Source: CAZHVS01 sp964536015 (lineage in GTDB: Bacteria > Bacteroidota > Ignavibacteria > Ignavibacteriales > Ignavibacteriaceae). Taken from it: 64,000 nt of DNA. The first letter of the stretch is position 1. Each line of letters opens with the position of its first letter. A program made the translations under genes and the position numbers. The notes beneath the pieces were generated by a model. The model worked only from the letters and a program-made list of their open reading frames with translations, had not been told where the DNA came from and made no database searches. Below, piece after piece: positions 54,206-62,826 of this stretch. The DNA is taken from positions 1-64,000 of the forward strand of contig CAZHVS010000001.1 of NCBI GenBank assembly GCA_964536015.1, written 5' to 3'.

Positions 54206-54236
54206 ACCCCTCTGATTGTTTTGAGGGGTTTTATTT
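54206..54236 (+). terminator. Intrinsic terminator between the EIIA gene and hisS
   Basis: ACCCCTC pairs with GAGGGGT around TGATTGTTTT, followed by TTTATTT. The hisS start lies 11 bp further on. Confidence 0.85.
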
Positions 54237-54247
54237 ATGAAGTGACT

Positions 54248-55492
54248 ATGATTAAAGCTATTACCGGAACAAAAGATATCCTCCCCTCTGAAATTAATAA
54301 CTGGTATTTCCTTGAAAATATAATTAAAAAAACTTTTTGGTCTTTTAATTATAAGGAAATAAGAACACCCGTTTTAGAGGAGACTGCTCTATTTGCAAGA
54401 GGAATTGGTGAGGATACTGACATTGTAAGTAAAGAAATGTATACCTTCAGAGATAGAAGTGAGACGAGTGTTACACTTAAACCAGAAATGACTGCGGGAG
54501 TTGTAAGAGCATTCATCGAACATTCGCTTGGTAATCTGCAGCAATTGAATAAATTATTTTATATCTCTCCTATGTTCCGACAGGAAAGACCACAGGCAGG
54601 GAGACTTAGACAATTTCATCAATTCGGAGCTGAAACCTTAGGCAGTTCATCGCCTTTGCTTGATGCAGAAATGATAATAGTTGCATTTAATATTTTACAG
54701 ACTGCCGGATTGAAAGAAATTAAAGTAAATATTAATAGCCTTGGAATGCCTTTAGCACGAGAAGAATATAAAAAGGTTTTGCGCAGCTATCTCAATGATA
54801 AAGTTGCAAAACTTAGCGAAGAAAGCAAGAAAAGATATGAAACCAATATTCTTCGAATATTTGATAGTAAAATTGATGTTGATATTGAAATAATGAAAAA
54901 CGCACCTTTACTGTGCGATTATCTTGATGAAGACAGCAAAAAGGATTTTGAAGTTGTCAAAGATTCTTTGACTTCTTTGAAGATTCCGTTTTTGATAGAA
55001 CCTAAACTTGTAAGAGGACTTGATTATTATACTAAAACAACATTCGAAATTGTAAGCAGTAAGGTTGGTTCGCAGAGTGCTTTATGCGGCGGAGGAAGAT
55101 ATGATTTGCTTGTTGAAGAACTTGGTGGTAAACCCACTCCGGGAGTCGGATTTGCCGCAGGAATTGAAAGAATCCTTCTTGCTCTTGAAAATGAAAAAGC
55201 TTTACCAGAAAAAAATGAACAAGTTGATTATTTCCTGATTAGAATTGATAATAGCCTTACTAATGTAGTTTTTTATATCGCAAATCAATTGCGTAATAAA
55301 AATTTTATTGTTGAGATGGATTATTTACAGAGAAGCGTTAAAGCACAAATGCGTGAAGCTAACAAATTAAATGCTAAATTTGTTATTTTTGTTGGAGGAG
55401 AAGAGTACAAAGATAACCTGGTTGTTGTTAAAGATATGTCTAATGGTAAACAAAAAAATATTGAATTAAAAAAATTGGTGGAAGAAGTTTAG
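54248..55492 (+). CDS. hisS: Histidine-tRNA ligase
   Basis: About 414 residues from the ATG at 54248 (MIKAITGTKDILPSE), where HisRS proteins begin; the longer frame upstream covers the terminator. Class II core with motif 2 (FRQERPQAGRLRQFHQFGAE), the HisA signatures (LVRGLDYYTKTTFEI and GGGRYDLLVEELGG) and an anticodon-binding C-terminus. Length is normal. Confidence 0.95.
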   Translation: MIKAITGTKDILPSEINNWYFLENIIKKTFWSFNYKEIRTPVLEETALFARGIGEDTDIVSKEMYTFRDRSETSVTLKPEMTAGVVRAFIEHSLGNLQQLNKLFYISPMFRQERPQAGRLRQFHQFGAETLGSSSPLLDAEMIIVAFNILQTAGLKEIKVNINSLGMPLAREEYKKVLRSYLNDKVAKLSEESKKRYETNILRIFDSKIDVDIEIMKNAPLLCDYLDEDSKKDFEVVKDSLTSLKIPFLIEPKLVRGLDYYTKTTFEIVSSKVGSQSALCGGGRYDLLVEELGGKPTPGVGFAAGIERILLALENEKALPEKNEQVDYFLIRIDNSLTNVVFYIANQLRNKNFIVEMDYLQRSVKAQMREANKLNAKFVIFVGGEEYKDNLVVVKDMSNGKQKNIELKKLVEEV

Positions 55493-55500
55493 ATAATTTT

Positions 55501-56013
55501 ATGTCCCTTAGAAAACTTAAACATGTTCCCAAAATTCCAAAAAGCAGGAAGAAATCGATAGATGCCCTTAAACAGGCTACACCAATTAAGAAGAAATCTG
55601 ATATTGAATATATTGCAAAGGTTTTCTTCCATTATGATGAATCACTTAAAAAACAGTTTTATATTCTCCGGTTAAATACAGTTCAGGAGTTTAGTTTTCT
55701 TAATTATGAAATAGCCGTTGAAGTACAGAAAAATAAAAATGTTGTGGATGTAAGCTTGATGGGATTAAAAGCAAAGCAATCTTATCTTGTTATACCGCAG
55801 CCTGCATCAACTGATTTCTTTTTTGAAGAGCTTTACGGTGAATATACTTTTAATATTATCAAACAGGATGGAAGTATTAATTCTGCTAAATATCATTTCA
55901 ACCTGTTTAAGAAAGAGTTATTTCTTGTTAATGAATTTCTTCCTGCAAAAAAGAATAATAGAAAATTTTGCAAATTTGAAATTGCTACCGAATTATTTAC
56001 TTTTATGAATTAA
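55501..56013 (+). CDS. Unknown basic-N-terminus protein
   Basis: A 170-residue protein I do not recognise. The first ~35 residues are very basic (LKHVPKIPKSRKKS), and the rest looks beta-rich (QFYILRLNTVQEFSFLNYEI). There is no signal peptide or membrane helix. It sits between hisS (8 bp) and lgt (3 bp) in one run of genes, so it is probably expressed with them. Confidence 0.6.
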   Translation: MSLRKLKHVPKIPKSRKKSIDALKQATPIKKKSDIEYIAKVFFHYDESLKKQFYILRLNTVQEFSFLNYEIAVEVQKNKNVVDVSLMGLKAKQSYLVIPQPASTDFFFEELYGEYTFNIIKQDGSINSAKYHFNLFKKELFLVNEFLPAKKNNRKFCKFEIATELFTFMN

Positions 56014-56016
56014 TCT

Positions 56017-56880
56017 ATGATACCTGAATTATTTAAAATAGGTCCCCTGACAGTTTATAGTTATGGCTTGATGCTTGGGATTGCTTTTATTGTTGCAAGC
56101 TATTTACTTACAATTGAGTTTGAAAGAAAAAAACTTAACAAGAATTTTGCAACAGAAATTACTTTAATTGCTATCATTTTTGGAATTGTAGGCAGCAAAA
56201 TCTTTAGTGTGCTTGAAAGCTGGGGTGATTTTATTGGCGATCCGATTGGTATGCTTTTCAATCCCGGCGGATTAACTTTCTATGGCGGACTTCTTCTGGC
56301 TATTGCTGCTATCTGGATTTATGTACGAAAGAAAAAAATACCTTTTGCTTATGTTGCAGATGCTACCGCTCCTTCGCTTGCAATTGCTTATGGAATTGGT
56401 AGAATTGGCTGCCATCTTTCCGGTGATGGCGATTATGGAATTCCAACTACTTTGCCATGGGGAACAAATTATGAAAATGGTGTTGTTAAACCTTCTTTAA
56501 TGTTTAGAGGAAGCGATATTGCTGCTTCTTTTCCTGATGGTATTGTTCCCGATAATACGCCGCTTCATCCTACGCCAATATATGAATTTATTGTTGCCGT
56601 TATTATATTTTTTATCCTCTGGAAGTTGAGAAAGAAAGATTATCCAACCGGAAAGCTCTTTGGTATTTATCTTTTACTTTCTTCTGTTGCACGATTTTTA
56701 GTAGAGTTCATTCGCTTAAATCCTCGCTTCCTATTTGGTCTTTCCGAAGCACAAATTATTTCTGTTGGTTTGTTTGTTTCGGGGTTATCGTTAATTTATT
56801 ATGTTACAAAAAATCCGATGACGTTTAATTACATGCCTATTGGTAAAGCCCCTGAAGAAAAAAAGAAACATAAAAAATGA
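56017..56880 (+). CDS. lgt: Prolipoprotein diacylglyceryl transferase
   Basis: A 287-residue inner-membrane enzyme that adds diacylglycerol to the lipobox cysteine of prolipoproteins. The opening VYSYGLMLGIAFIVASYLL, the conserved Lgt signature GRIGCHLSGDGDYG and the later TPIYEF and VEFIR are present, with about seven helices. Several proteins in this window carry lipoboxes and would be its substrates. It overlaps rlmB by 4 bp. Confidence 0.94.
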   Translation: MIPELFKIGPLTVYSYGLMLGIAFIVASYLLTIEFERKKLNKNFATEITLIAIIFGIVGSKIFSVLESWGDFIGDPIGMLFNPGGLTFYGGLLLAIAAIWIYVRKKKIPFAYVADATAPSLAIAYGIGRIGCHLSGDGDYGIPTTLPWGTNYENGVVKPSLMFRGSDIAASFPDGIVPDNTPLHPTPIYEFIVAVIIFFILWKLRKKDYPTGKLFGIYLLLSSVARFLVEFIRLNPRFLFGLSEAQIISVGLFVSGLSLIYYVTKNPMTFNYMPIGKAPEEKKKHKK

Positions 56881-57605
56881 ATATACTTATCGGAAGGAAA
56901 CCTGTTCTTGAAGCAATAAATTCAGGTGAGCCGCTTGAATCTGTTTTAATTCTACACGGGCAGCACGGGGGAATTATTAACGCAATAAGAATTGCCTGCA
57001 AGAAAAAAAATATCAGATGCAAAGAAGTTACTTTCGAAAAATTTTCTTCTTATACTTCCAATACAAACAGCCAAGGTGTAATTGCACTAAAATTATCACA
57101 AAAGTATTATGAGCTTGATACAATTATCACTTCAGCTAAGCAGAAGCAGTATCCGTTAATTGTTGCAATGGATTCAATCCAAGATCCGCATAATGTTGGC
57201 GCAATTTTACGCTCGGCAGAGGCTGCTGGCGTTGACGGAGTTTTAATTACTACTCATAATAGTGCTTCAATTAATGAAACAGTTGTTAAAACTTCGGCTG
57301 GTGCGATTGAGCATCTTAAGATTTGTCCTGTTAACAATCTTGTTAATGCACTTAAAAGATTAAAAGATGAAGGATTCTGGATTGTTGGCAGCACTCTCGA
57401 TAACTCGCAGACTTATTCTTCTGTAAATTATAAAACTTCCATTGCGATTGTTGTTGGTAACGAAGAAAAAGGAATTAAAAGATTAACAGCTCAGACCTGC
57501 GATTTTCTTGTAAAGATTCCTATGAACGGAAAAATTCAATCGCTTAATGTTTCTGTTGCAACTGGAATTATTTTATTCGAAATATTGAGGCAAAGAGGAA
57601 TTTAA
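56877..57605 (+). CDS. rlmB: 23S rRNA (guanosine-2'-O-)-methyltransferase RlmB (SpoU family)
   Basis: A 242-residue SPOUT enzyme that methylates G2251 of 23S rRNA. The SpoU motifs are clear: MDSIQDPHNVGAILRSAEA, VVGNEEKGIKRL and the knot-forming KIPMNGKIQSLNVSVATGI. Length is normal. It overlaps the end of lgt by 4 bp. Confidence 0.93.
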   Translation: MNILIGRKPVLEAINSGEPLESVLILHGQHGGIINAIRIACKKKNIRCKEVTFEKFSSYTSNTNSQGVIALKLSQKYYELDTIITSAKQKQYPLIVAMDSIQDPHNVGAILRSAEAAGVDGVLITTHNSASINETVVKTSAGAIEHLKICPVNNLVNALKRLKDEGFWIVGSTLDNSQTYSSVNYKTSIAIVVGNEEKGIKRLTAQTCDFLVKIPMNGKIQSLNVSVATGIILFEILRQRGI

Positions 57606-57651
57606 ATTTATATTTTTGTAAAAGCTTTTTTTATTTTTTAGGAGATTACTT

Positions 57652-58857
57652 ATGTTAAATCAAATTGATGCTGCCCGCAGAACTGAAAATATTAAATATG
57701 CAATAAGAGATATTATGCTTGTTGCTGATGAAGTTAAAAAATCTGGTAAGGAAATGCTTTACCTGAATATTGGTGACCCGAATATTTTTGACTTCGAAAC
57801 ACCAAGACATCTTATTGAAGCTACTTATAAAGCAATGCTTGCAAATAAATGCGGATATTCTCCGTCATCAGGAATTAAGGAAGCTCTTGATGCAATTGAA
57901 CGTGAAGCTCATCGCAAAGGTATTGAAAATGTTCTCGACCTTTTTATTACTCACGGTGCAAGCGAAGCTATTGAAATATGCTTAACTGCTCTTGTTAACG
58001 AAGGTGAAAATGTTCTTACACCAACTCCCGGCTATCCGCTTTACACTGCTATCCAAAGTAAGCTGGCTGCTTATGAAAATCCTTACTATCTTAACGAAGA
58101 TAACGGCTGGCAGCCCGATATTGAAGACATTAAAAGCAAAATTAACGACAAAACAAAAGCCATTGTACTTATTAATCCTAACAATCCAACAGGTTCTCTC
58201 TGCTCCAAAGAAACCTTGCTGCAGATTATCGACCTTGCCCTTAAGCATAACCTGGTAATCTTTGCAGATGAAATTTATGATAAGCTTATCTTCGATGGCA
58301 AAAAGCATATTTCAATAGCATCATTAAATAAAGAAGTCTCTTGCATTACTTTTGGAGGATTATCCAAAAATTATCTCGCTCCCGGTTTCAGAATTGGTTG
58401 GGGCATTGTTAGCGGAAGACAGGAGATTATGAAAGATTATATAGACGCAATCAATCGCATACTCCGTTCAAGGCTTTCAGCAAACCATCCCGAGCAATAT
58501 TGTATAAAGCACGCACTTGAAGGCGACCACACTCATCTTACTGTTGGATTGCAAAAGCTGCACAAAAGAAGAGACATTACCGTTCAAATGCTTAATGCAA
58601 TTCCCGGAATTACCTGCGTTAAACCCGAAGGTGCTTTTTATGCCTTTCCAAGACTTCATATGCAGCACTCGGACTGGACTTTTGTTACCGAACTGATTAA
58701 AGCTACCGGTGTAGTAATTGTTCCCGGAAGCGGATTCGGTCAGGTGCCCGGCACTCAACATTTCAGAGTTGTATTTTTACCTAATGAAGAAATTCTTACC
58801 AAAGCTTACAATAATATTGCAGATTTCTTCAAAAATTATTTAGGTTCTCATAAATAA
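57652..58857 (+). CDS. Class I PLP aminotransferase (AlaA/alanine-type)
   Basis: A 401-residue fold-type I aminotransferase. The active-site Lys is in GGLSKNYLAPGFRIGWG, with the upstream INPNNPTGSL, FADEIYDKLIF and a C-terminal Arg region (QHFRVVFLP). The N-terminal GDPNIFDFETP and overall length fit the alanine/glutamate-pyruvate group. A good AGGAG site precedes the ATG, and a terminator follows. Confidence 0.9.
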   Translation: MLNQIDAARRTENIKYAIRDIMLVADEVKKSGKEMLYLNIGDPNIFDFETPRHLIEATYKAMLANKCGYSPSSGIKEALDAIEREAHRKGIENVLDLFITHGASEAIEICLTALVNEGENVLTPTPGYPLYTAIQSKLAAYENPYYLNEDNGWQPDIEDIKSKINDKTKAIVLINPNNPTGSLCSKETLLQIIDLALKHNLVIFADEIYDKLIFDGKKHISIASLNKEVSCITFGGLSKNYLAPGFRIGWGIVSGRQEIMKDYIDAINRILRSRLSANHPEQYCIKHALEGDHTHLTVGLQKLHKRRDITVQMLNAIPGITCVKPEGAFYAFPRLHMQHSDWTFVTELIKATGVVIVPGSGFGQVPGTQHFRVVFLPNEEILTKAYNNIADFFKNYLGSHK

Positions 58858-58877
58858 CCCTATAGACCAAAGAAAGA

Positions 58878-58904
58878 GGGACGTTCCTCCCGGGCGTCCT
58901 TTTT
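58878..58904 (+). terminator. Intrinsic terminator after the aminotransferase gene
   Basis: GGACG pairs with CGTCC around TTCCTCCCGGG, followed by TTTTTT. Confidence 0.8.
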
Positions 58905-58940
58905 TCGATTTATCCTTCATCTCCTTCTTTCAACAAATTA

Positions 58941-58995
58941 AAGATTTTTTCCTTGGTATGATGTCCTGTTTCTTCCGCAAAATTCTTAATTCCGC
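58941..58995. repeat. Left copy of a 55-bp duplicate flanking the N gap
   Basis: This 55-bp stretch (opening AAGATTTTTTCCTTGGTATG, closing CTTAATTCCGC) is identical to 59096-59150. The two copies end exactly at the left edge and start exactly at the right edge of the N run, so they are most likely one sequence shown twice by the scaffolding step. Confidence 0.9.
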
Positions 58996-59095
58996 NNNNN
59001 NNNNNNNNNNNNNNNNNNNNNNNNNNNNNNNNNNNNNNNNNNNNNNNNNNNNNNNNNNNNNNNNNNNNNNNNNNNNNNNNNNNNNNNNNNNNNNN
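58996..59095. other. Assembly gap, 100 N
   Basis: Exactly 100 N, the usual placeholder for a gap of unknown size. The matching 55-bp ends suggest two contigs that in fact overlap or abut a repeat. Confidence 0.98.
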
Positions 59096-59150
59096 AAGAT
59101 TTTTTCCTTGGTATGATGTCCTGTTTCTTCCGCAAAATTCTTAATTCCGC
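59096..59150. repeat. Right copy of the 55-bp duplicate
   Basis: Identical to 58941-58995 and followed without a break by the 21-bp repeats. Confidence 0.9.
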
Positions 59151-59402
59151 AAGCAAAGAACTAAGTTCCGCAAAGAAAGAACTAAGTTCCGCAGACAAAG
59201 AACTGAGTTCCGCAAACAAAGAACTGAGTTCCGCAAACAAAGAACTGAGTTCCGCAAACAAAGAACTGAGTTCCGCAGGCAAAGAACTGAGTTCTACAAG
59301 CAAAGAACTAAGTTCTACAAGCAAAGAACTGAGTTCCGCAGACAAAGAACTAAGTTCCGCAGACAAAGAACTGAGTTCTGCAGACAAAGAACTGAGTTCT
59401 TT
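59151..59402. repeat. 21-bp minisatellite, 12 units
   Basis: Twelve head-to-tail units of 21 bp with consensus close to AGACAAAGAACTGAGTTCCGC run from 59151 to 59402, with a degenerate thirteenth after it. The unit length is a multiple of three and four of six frames are open; the + strand frame from ATG 59113 reads KELSSAD heptads, the minus frame AELSSLS heptads. Neither has a ribosome site. Variation between units is scattered (ACTAAG/ACTGAG, CCGC/CTAC). Confidence 0.92.
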
Positions 59403-59541
59403 AATCACGGAACTGTCTATTTTAAGCTAAAAAGAGCATTTTTCTTGGATTATAGGTTATTTCTTTATAATTTGATGATGTAATTCTTTTTGAGTTAGTT
59501 ATTTAAGTTATCAAATTCATAAAATCATAAAGGGAAATGAA
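59403..59541. other. Intergenic stretch after the minisatellite
   Basis: I see only AT-rich DNA and a ribosome site AAAGGGAAATGAA just before the next ATG. Confidence 0.4.
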
Positions 59542-59907
59542 ATGGCGGATAGAACAACACAAATTCTAAAGCGGGAATTAATCCATAAAGATGTTAGTGG
59601 ATTGAATTCACTTAAGGGAATTGCTGACTATAACCCTTCAAATAAAGATTATGAGCTTAGTAAGCTAATCATTAAGTATAATAATATGCTTGCAAAGCAG
59701 GAAATAGCTGTGCAGAAAGAGGCAGAGTTTAAAGCAGCACGCGATGAAAGGGTGCTTGCAGAGTGGGAGTTTCATAATATGATGATTGGGGCAAGGCAGC
59801 AGGTTGTTGCTCAATATGGCAGCAGCTCGAATGAGGTTCAGTCGATGGGTTTGAAGAAAAAATCGGAGTATAAAAGCCGCTCGAGAAATAAAAAAGAAAA
59901 TCAGTAA
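59542..59907 (+). CDS. Small helical protein of unknown function
   Basis: A 121-residue protein preceded by AAAGGG. It is largely helical and charged (AEFKAARDERVLAEWEFHNMM), and ends in a basic tail after QYGSSSNEVQSMGLKKKSEY. I recall similar small proteins in Bacteroidota relatives but no function. It lies between the minisatellite and the terminator of the convergent pyr operon. Confidence 0.62.
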   Translation: MADRTTQILKRELIHKDVSGLNSLKGIADYNPSNKDYELSKLIIKYNNMLAKQEIAVQKEAEFKAARDERVLAEWEFHNMMIGARQQVVAQYGSSSNEVQSMGLKKKSEYKSRSRNKKENQ

Positions 59908-59923
59908 TTCCTGAAATAAAAAA

Positions 59924-59951
59924 AGGCTGTCCGATTGTGGACAGCCGTGAT
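59924..59951 (-). terminator. Intrinsic terminator of the pyr operon
   Basis: On the minus strand GGCTGTCC pairs with GGACAGCC around ACAATC and is followed by TTTTTTT. It is 28 bp past the pyrC stop. Confidence 0.88.
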
Positions 59952-59979
59952 AAATCATCTAACTAAATGAAAGGTAAAG

Positions 59980-61269
59980 TTAGATATCAAGCATCTCATT
60001 TTTGTAATACATCTTCTTTTTGTTTATAACTGCAACTGCTTTGCCGCTTAAAAGTCGTTTATCAAAAGGACTGTTCTTAGATTTGCTTTTGAATTTGGCA
60101 ATATCCACTGTCCAGATTTCACTTGGGTCGAAGATGGTGATGTTAGCCATTTCGCCGACTTCAAATTTTGGTACTTTTACGCTTAAAATCTTTCTTGGAT
60201 TGATAGAAAGTTTTTCAATTACCTGTTCAAGTGAAAGAACTTTTTTGTGATATAGTTCATTAAGCGTTAAACCCACTTCAGTTTCAAGTCCTATTATTCC
60301 ATTAGGGGCATAAGCGAATTCAACTTCTTTTTCTTCTGGGCTGTGCGGAGCGTGGTCACTTGCAATGCAATCAATTGTTCCATCTTTAAGAGCATTAAGT
60401 ATTGCATCAACGTCTTCTTGTGTTCTAAGCGGTGGATTCATCTTTGTATTTGTATCATACGTTTTAACTGCATCATCATTAAGTGTAAAATGATGAGGAG
60501 TAACTTCGCAAGTTACAGCTAAACCTTTTGCTTTAGCATTTCGCACAAGTTCAATTGCTCCTTTAGTGCTTATATGTGCAATGTGCAGTTTTCCACCAAC
60601 GTATTGATTCATCAAAATATCTCTTGCAACAATTATATCTTCGGCAACAGAAGGCATAACCGGCAGCCCGAGGAAAGTTGAATTGAAACTTTCATTCATA
60701 GCACCTCCAGTAAGTGAATCATCTTCTGCGTGTTCAATTATCGGAAGGTTAAGCATTTTAGAATATTCAAGAGCAGTTCTAAGGATGCGTGCATTTTTAA
60801 TTGCATCGCCATCATCCGAAAATCCAACCGCACCTGATTCTTTTAATTCAATCATTGGTGAAAGCACTTCGCCTTTGCGATCTACTGTAGCGGCGGCAAC
60901 GGGGTAAACATCCACAAGATGATTCTTTGCTTTATCTTTAATCATCATTACTACTTCAGCAGAATCCGTAGCAGGATTAGTATTAGGCATACAAGCGACG
61001 GCAGTAAATCCACCAGCCATAGCTGCGTTGCATCCTGTTTCAACAGTTTCTTCATCTTCACGACCGGGTTCTCTTAGGTGAACGTGCATATCCAAAAAGC
61101 CGGGGGCTGCAACTTTATCATTCATATCAAGAACTTTTGCATTCTTCTGGTCATCTGCCGAAAGATTACCAATTTTTGTGATAATGCCTGCATCAATTAT
61201 AAGATTGGTCTTTTTATTTAATTTCTGTTCGGGATTAATGAGAGTAATATTTTTAAGAATAATTTTCAT
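59980..61269 (-). CDS. pyrC: Dihydroorotase
   Basis: A 429-residue class I dihydroorotase, third step of pyrimidine synthesis. Metal-site motifs include DMHVHLREPGREDEETV, VEHAEDDSLT-like IEHAEDD, HIAHISTKGAI and the late ASDHAPHSPEEKEVEF. Ribosome site AAGGAGA. It follows pyrB by 12 bp and ends with a terminator. Confidence 0.95.
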   Translation of the reverse strand: MKIILKNITLINPEQKLNKKTNLIIDAGIITKIGNLSADDQKNAKVLDMNDKVAAPGFLDMHVHLREPGREDEETVETGCNAAMAGGFTAVACMPNTNPATDSAEVVMMIKDKAKNHLVDVYPVAAATVDRKGEVLSPMIELKESGAVGFSDDGDAIKNARILRTALEYSKMLNLPIIEHAEDDSLTGGAMNESFNSTFLGLPVMPSVAEDIIVARDILMNQYVGGKLHIAHISTKGAIELVRNAKAKGLAVTCEVTPHHFTLNDDAVKTYDTNTKMNPPLRTQEDVDAILNALKDGTIDCIASDHAPHSPEEKEVEFAYAPNGIIGLETEVGLTLNELYHKKVLSLEQVIEKLSINPRKILSVKVPKFEVGEMANITIFDPSEIWTVDIAKFKSKSKNSPFDKRLLSGKAVAVINKKKMYYKNEMLDI

Positions 61270-61281
61270 TTCAGTATCTCC

Positions 61282-62202
61282 TTAATTCTGAGTTCCAAGC
61301 AAGTAAAGCACAGCCATACGAACTGCCACACCGTTAGTAACCTGCTGTAAAATTATTTGGTTTAATCCATCAGCAACTGCAGAAGAAAGCTCAACACCAC
61401 GGTTAATTGGTCCGGGATGAAGAATAAGTATTTCTTTTCCAAGCCGTGCTAATCTTTCTTCTGTAATGCCAAAGTAATTATGGTATTCACGCAAAGAAGG
61501 GAAGTATTCTCTTGCTTTCCTTTCCAGTTGAATTCTTAACACATTAAGAACATCGTTATGTTTAATTGCATCATCTATGTTGTAAAATACTTTTACTCCA
61601 AGATTTTCAATTGATTTGGGAATCATAGTAGCCGGACCGCATACAGAAACATTGGCACCCATTGTTTTTAGTCCAAAAATATTTGAAAGAGCAACTCTGC
61701 TGTGTGCAATATCTCCAACAATGCATACTTTTACGCCATCAAGTCTTCCCATCTTCTCACGAATTGAATACATATCCAACAAAGCCTGGGTTGGATGCTC
61801 GTGAGTTCCATCTCCTGCATTAATAACGTGTGCATTAGATATTTGCGTTAAGAAGTATGGAACACCTGCCGCAGCATGTCTTACGACAATCATATCAATT
61901 TTCATAGCTTCAAGGTTCTTAACCGTATCTTTGAATGTTTCACCTTTTTTAACGCTGCTTGTAGAAACAGAAAAGTTTATAGAATCGGCAGATAATCTTT
62001 TTTCTGCAAGCTCGAATGAAACTCTTGTTCTCGTAGAATCTTCAAAGAAGAGATTAACAATTGTTTTTCCCTGCAAAGTTGGAACACGTTTAATAGGTCT
62101 TTCAAGAACTTCTTTAAAAGTTGTAGCAGTATCAAGGATAAGTTGAATATCGGCTTTAGGAACTCCTTGCATTCCCAACAAATGTTTACTTGATAATCCC
62201 AT
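61282..62202 (-). CDS. pyrB: Aspartate carbamoyltransferase catalytic subunit
   Basis: About 306 residues from ATG 62202, which lies 1 bp after the pyrR stop (TAAaATG); the frame continues upstream to 62232 inside pyrR but without reason to use it. PyrB condenses carbamoyl phosphate with aspartate. Motifs are FFEDSTRTRVSFELA for carbamoyl phosphate, HPTQALLDMYSI and HPGPINRGVE. No regulatory pyrI follows. Confidence 0.95.
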   Translation of the reverse strand: MGLSSKHLLGMQGVPKADIQLILDTATTFKEVLERPIKRVPTLQGKTIVNLFFEDSTRTRVSFELAEKRLSADSINFSVSTSSVKKGETFKDTVKNLEAMKIDMIVVRHAAAGVPYFLTQISNAHVINAGDGTHEHPTQALLDMYSIREKMGRLDGVKVCIVGDIAHSRVALSNIFGLKTMGANVSVCGPATMIPKSIENLGVKVFYNIDDAIKHNDVLNVLRIQLERKAREYFPSLREYHNYFGITEERLARLGKEILILHPGPINRGVELSSAVADGLNQIILQQVTNGVAVRMAVLYLLGTQN

Positions 62203-62203
62203 T

Positions 62204-62758
62204 TTAACTCTCGCTGTTTGGTTTAACATCAACTAAGTAAACGGCATCTTCACCGTCCACTTCACTTAATTTAACTTTTACTTCTTCATTAAGAGAAGTA
62301 GGAATATTTTTGCCAACGTAATCGGCGGAAATAGGCAGCTCACGGTGTCCTCTATCAACAAGCACACAAAGCTGTACAGTGCTTGGCCTTCCGAACTCCA
62401 TTATAGCGCTTAGAGCAGCACGTACTGTCCTGCCGGTATAAAGCACATCATCAATCAGGATGATATCTTTTTCGTTTATATCAAAGTCAATCCTTGATAC
62501 AGAAACAGTCGGTTGTTTAAGTTTCTTTCTAAAGTCATCGCGGTAAAGCGTAACATCAAGAATACCAAGCGGAATTTTTCGACCTTCAATTTCCATAATT
62601 TTATCGTGGATTCTTTTTGAGATAAATTCACCTCGGGTTCTCATACCCAGCAGTGCCAGGTTTTTTGAGCCTTTGTTTTTTTCGATTATCTCGTGTGCAA
62701 TGCGGGTGATTATTCTACCCATTCCAATATCATCAATTAATTTTGCCTTTATGTCCAT
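62204..62758 (-). CDS. pyrR: PyrR bifunctional regulator / uracil phosphoribosyltransferase
   Basis: About 184 residues from the ATG at 62758 (the frame reaches a TTG at 62764). The PRPP loop is DIILIDDVLYTGRTVRAAL, and family features such as GMRTRGEFISKRI are present. In Bacillus PyrR binds pyr mRNA leaders when UMP is high and promotes termination. Here it is the first gene of pyrR-pyrB-pyrC, and the leader has a terminator hairpin overlapping its ribosome site. Confidence 0.93.
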   Translation of the reverse strand: MDIKAKLIDDIGMGRIITRIAHEIIEKNKGSKNLALLGMRTRGEFISKRIHDKIMEIEGRKIPLGILDVTLYRDDFRKKLKQPTVSVSRIDFDINEKDIILIDDVLYTGRTVRAALSAIMEFGRPSTVQLCVLVDRGHRELPISADYVGKNIPTSLNEEVKVKLSEVDGEDAVYLVDVKPNSES

Positions 62759-62826
62759 ATACAAAAAATCCTCATTGGCTTTGCAGCCGCAGAGGTCCTT
62801 TCAAATGTTGTTATGTAATAATTCAT
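62749..62826 (-). CDS. Possible pyr leader peptide
   Basis: A 25-codon ORF (MNYYITTFERTSAAAKP…) on the minus strand, with AAAAGGAA five bases before its ATG. It runs through the whole hairpin at 62770-62795 and overlaps the pyrR start, ending at TAA 62751-62749. This is the layout of leader peptides whose translation controls formation of a terminator, as in E. coli pyrBI. Confidence 0.5.
   Translation of the reverse strand: MNYYITTFERTSAAAKPMRIFCIWT
62763..62795 (-). promoter_or_regulatory. Predicted pyr attenuator hairpin covering the pyrR ribosome site
   Basis: On the minus strand CCTC-TGC-GGCT pairs with AGCC-AAT-GAGG around GCAA, and ATTTTTT follows at once, as in an intrinsic terminator. 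The 3' arm GAGG(A) is also the likely pyrR Shine-Dalgarno, 10 bases before the ATG. The hairpin could therefore stop transcription, hide the ribosome site, or both. A PyrR binding loop is possible but I cannot prove one. Confidence 0.6.

Noticed and set aside
58986..59408. 140-codon minus-strand ORF through the N gap and minisatellite
   Set aside because: It depends on 34 unknown residues, starts at GTG without a ribosome site, and is open only because the 21-bp unit lacks stops in that frame.
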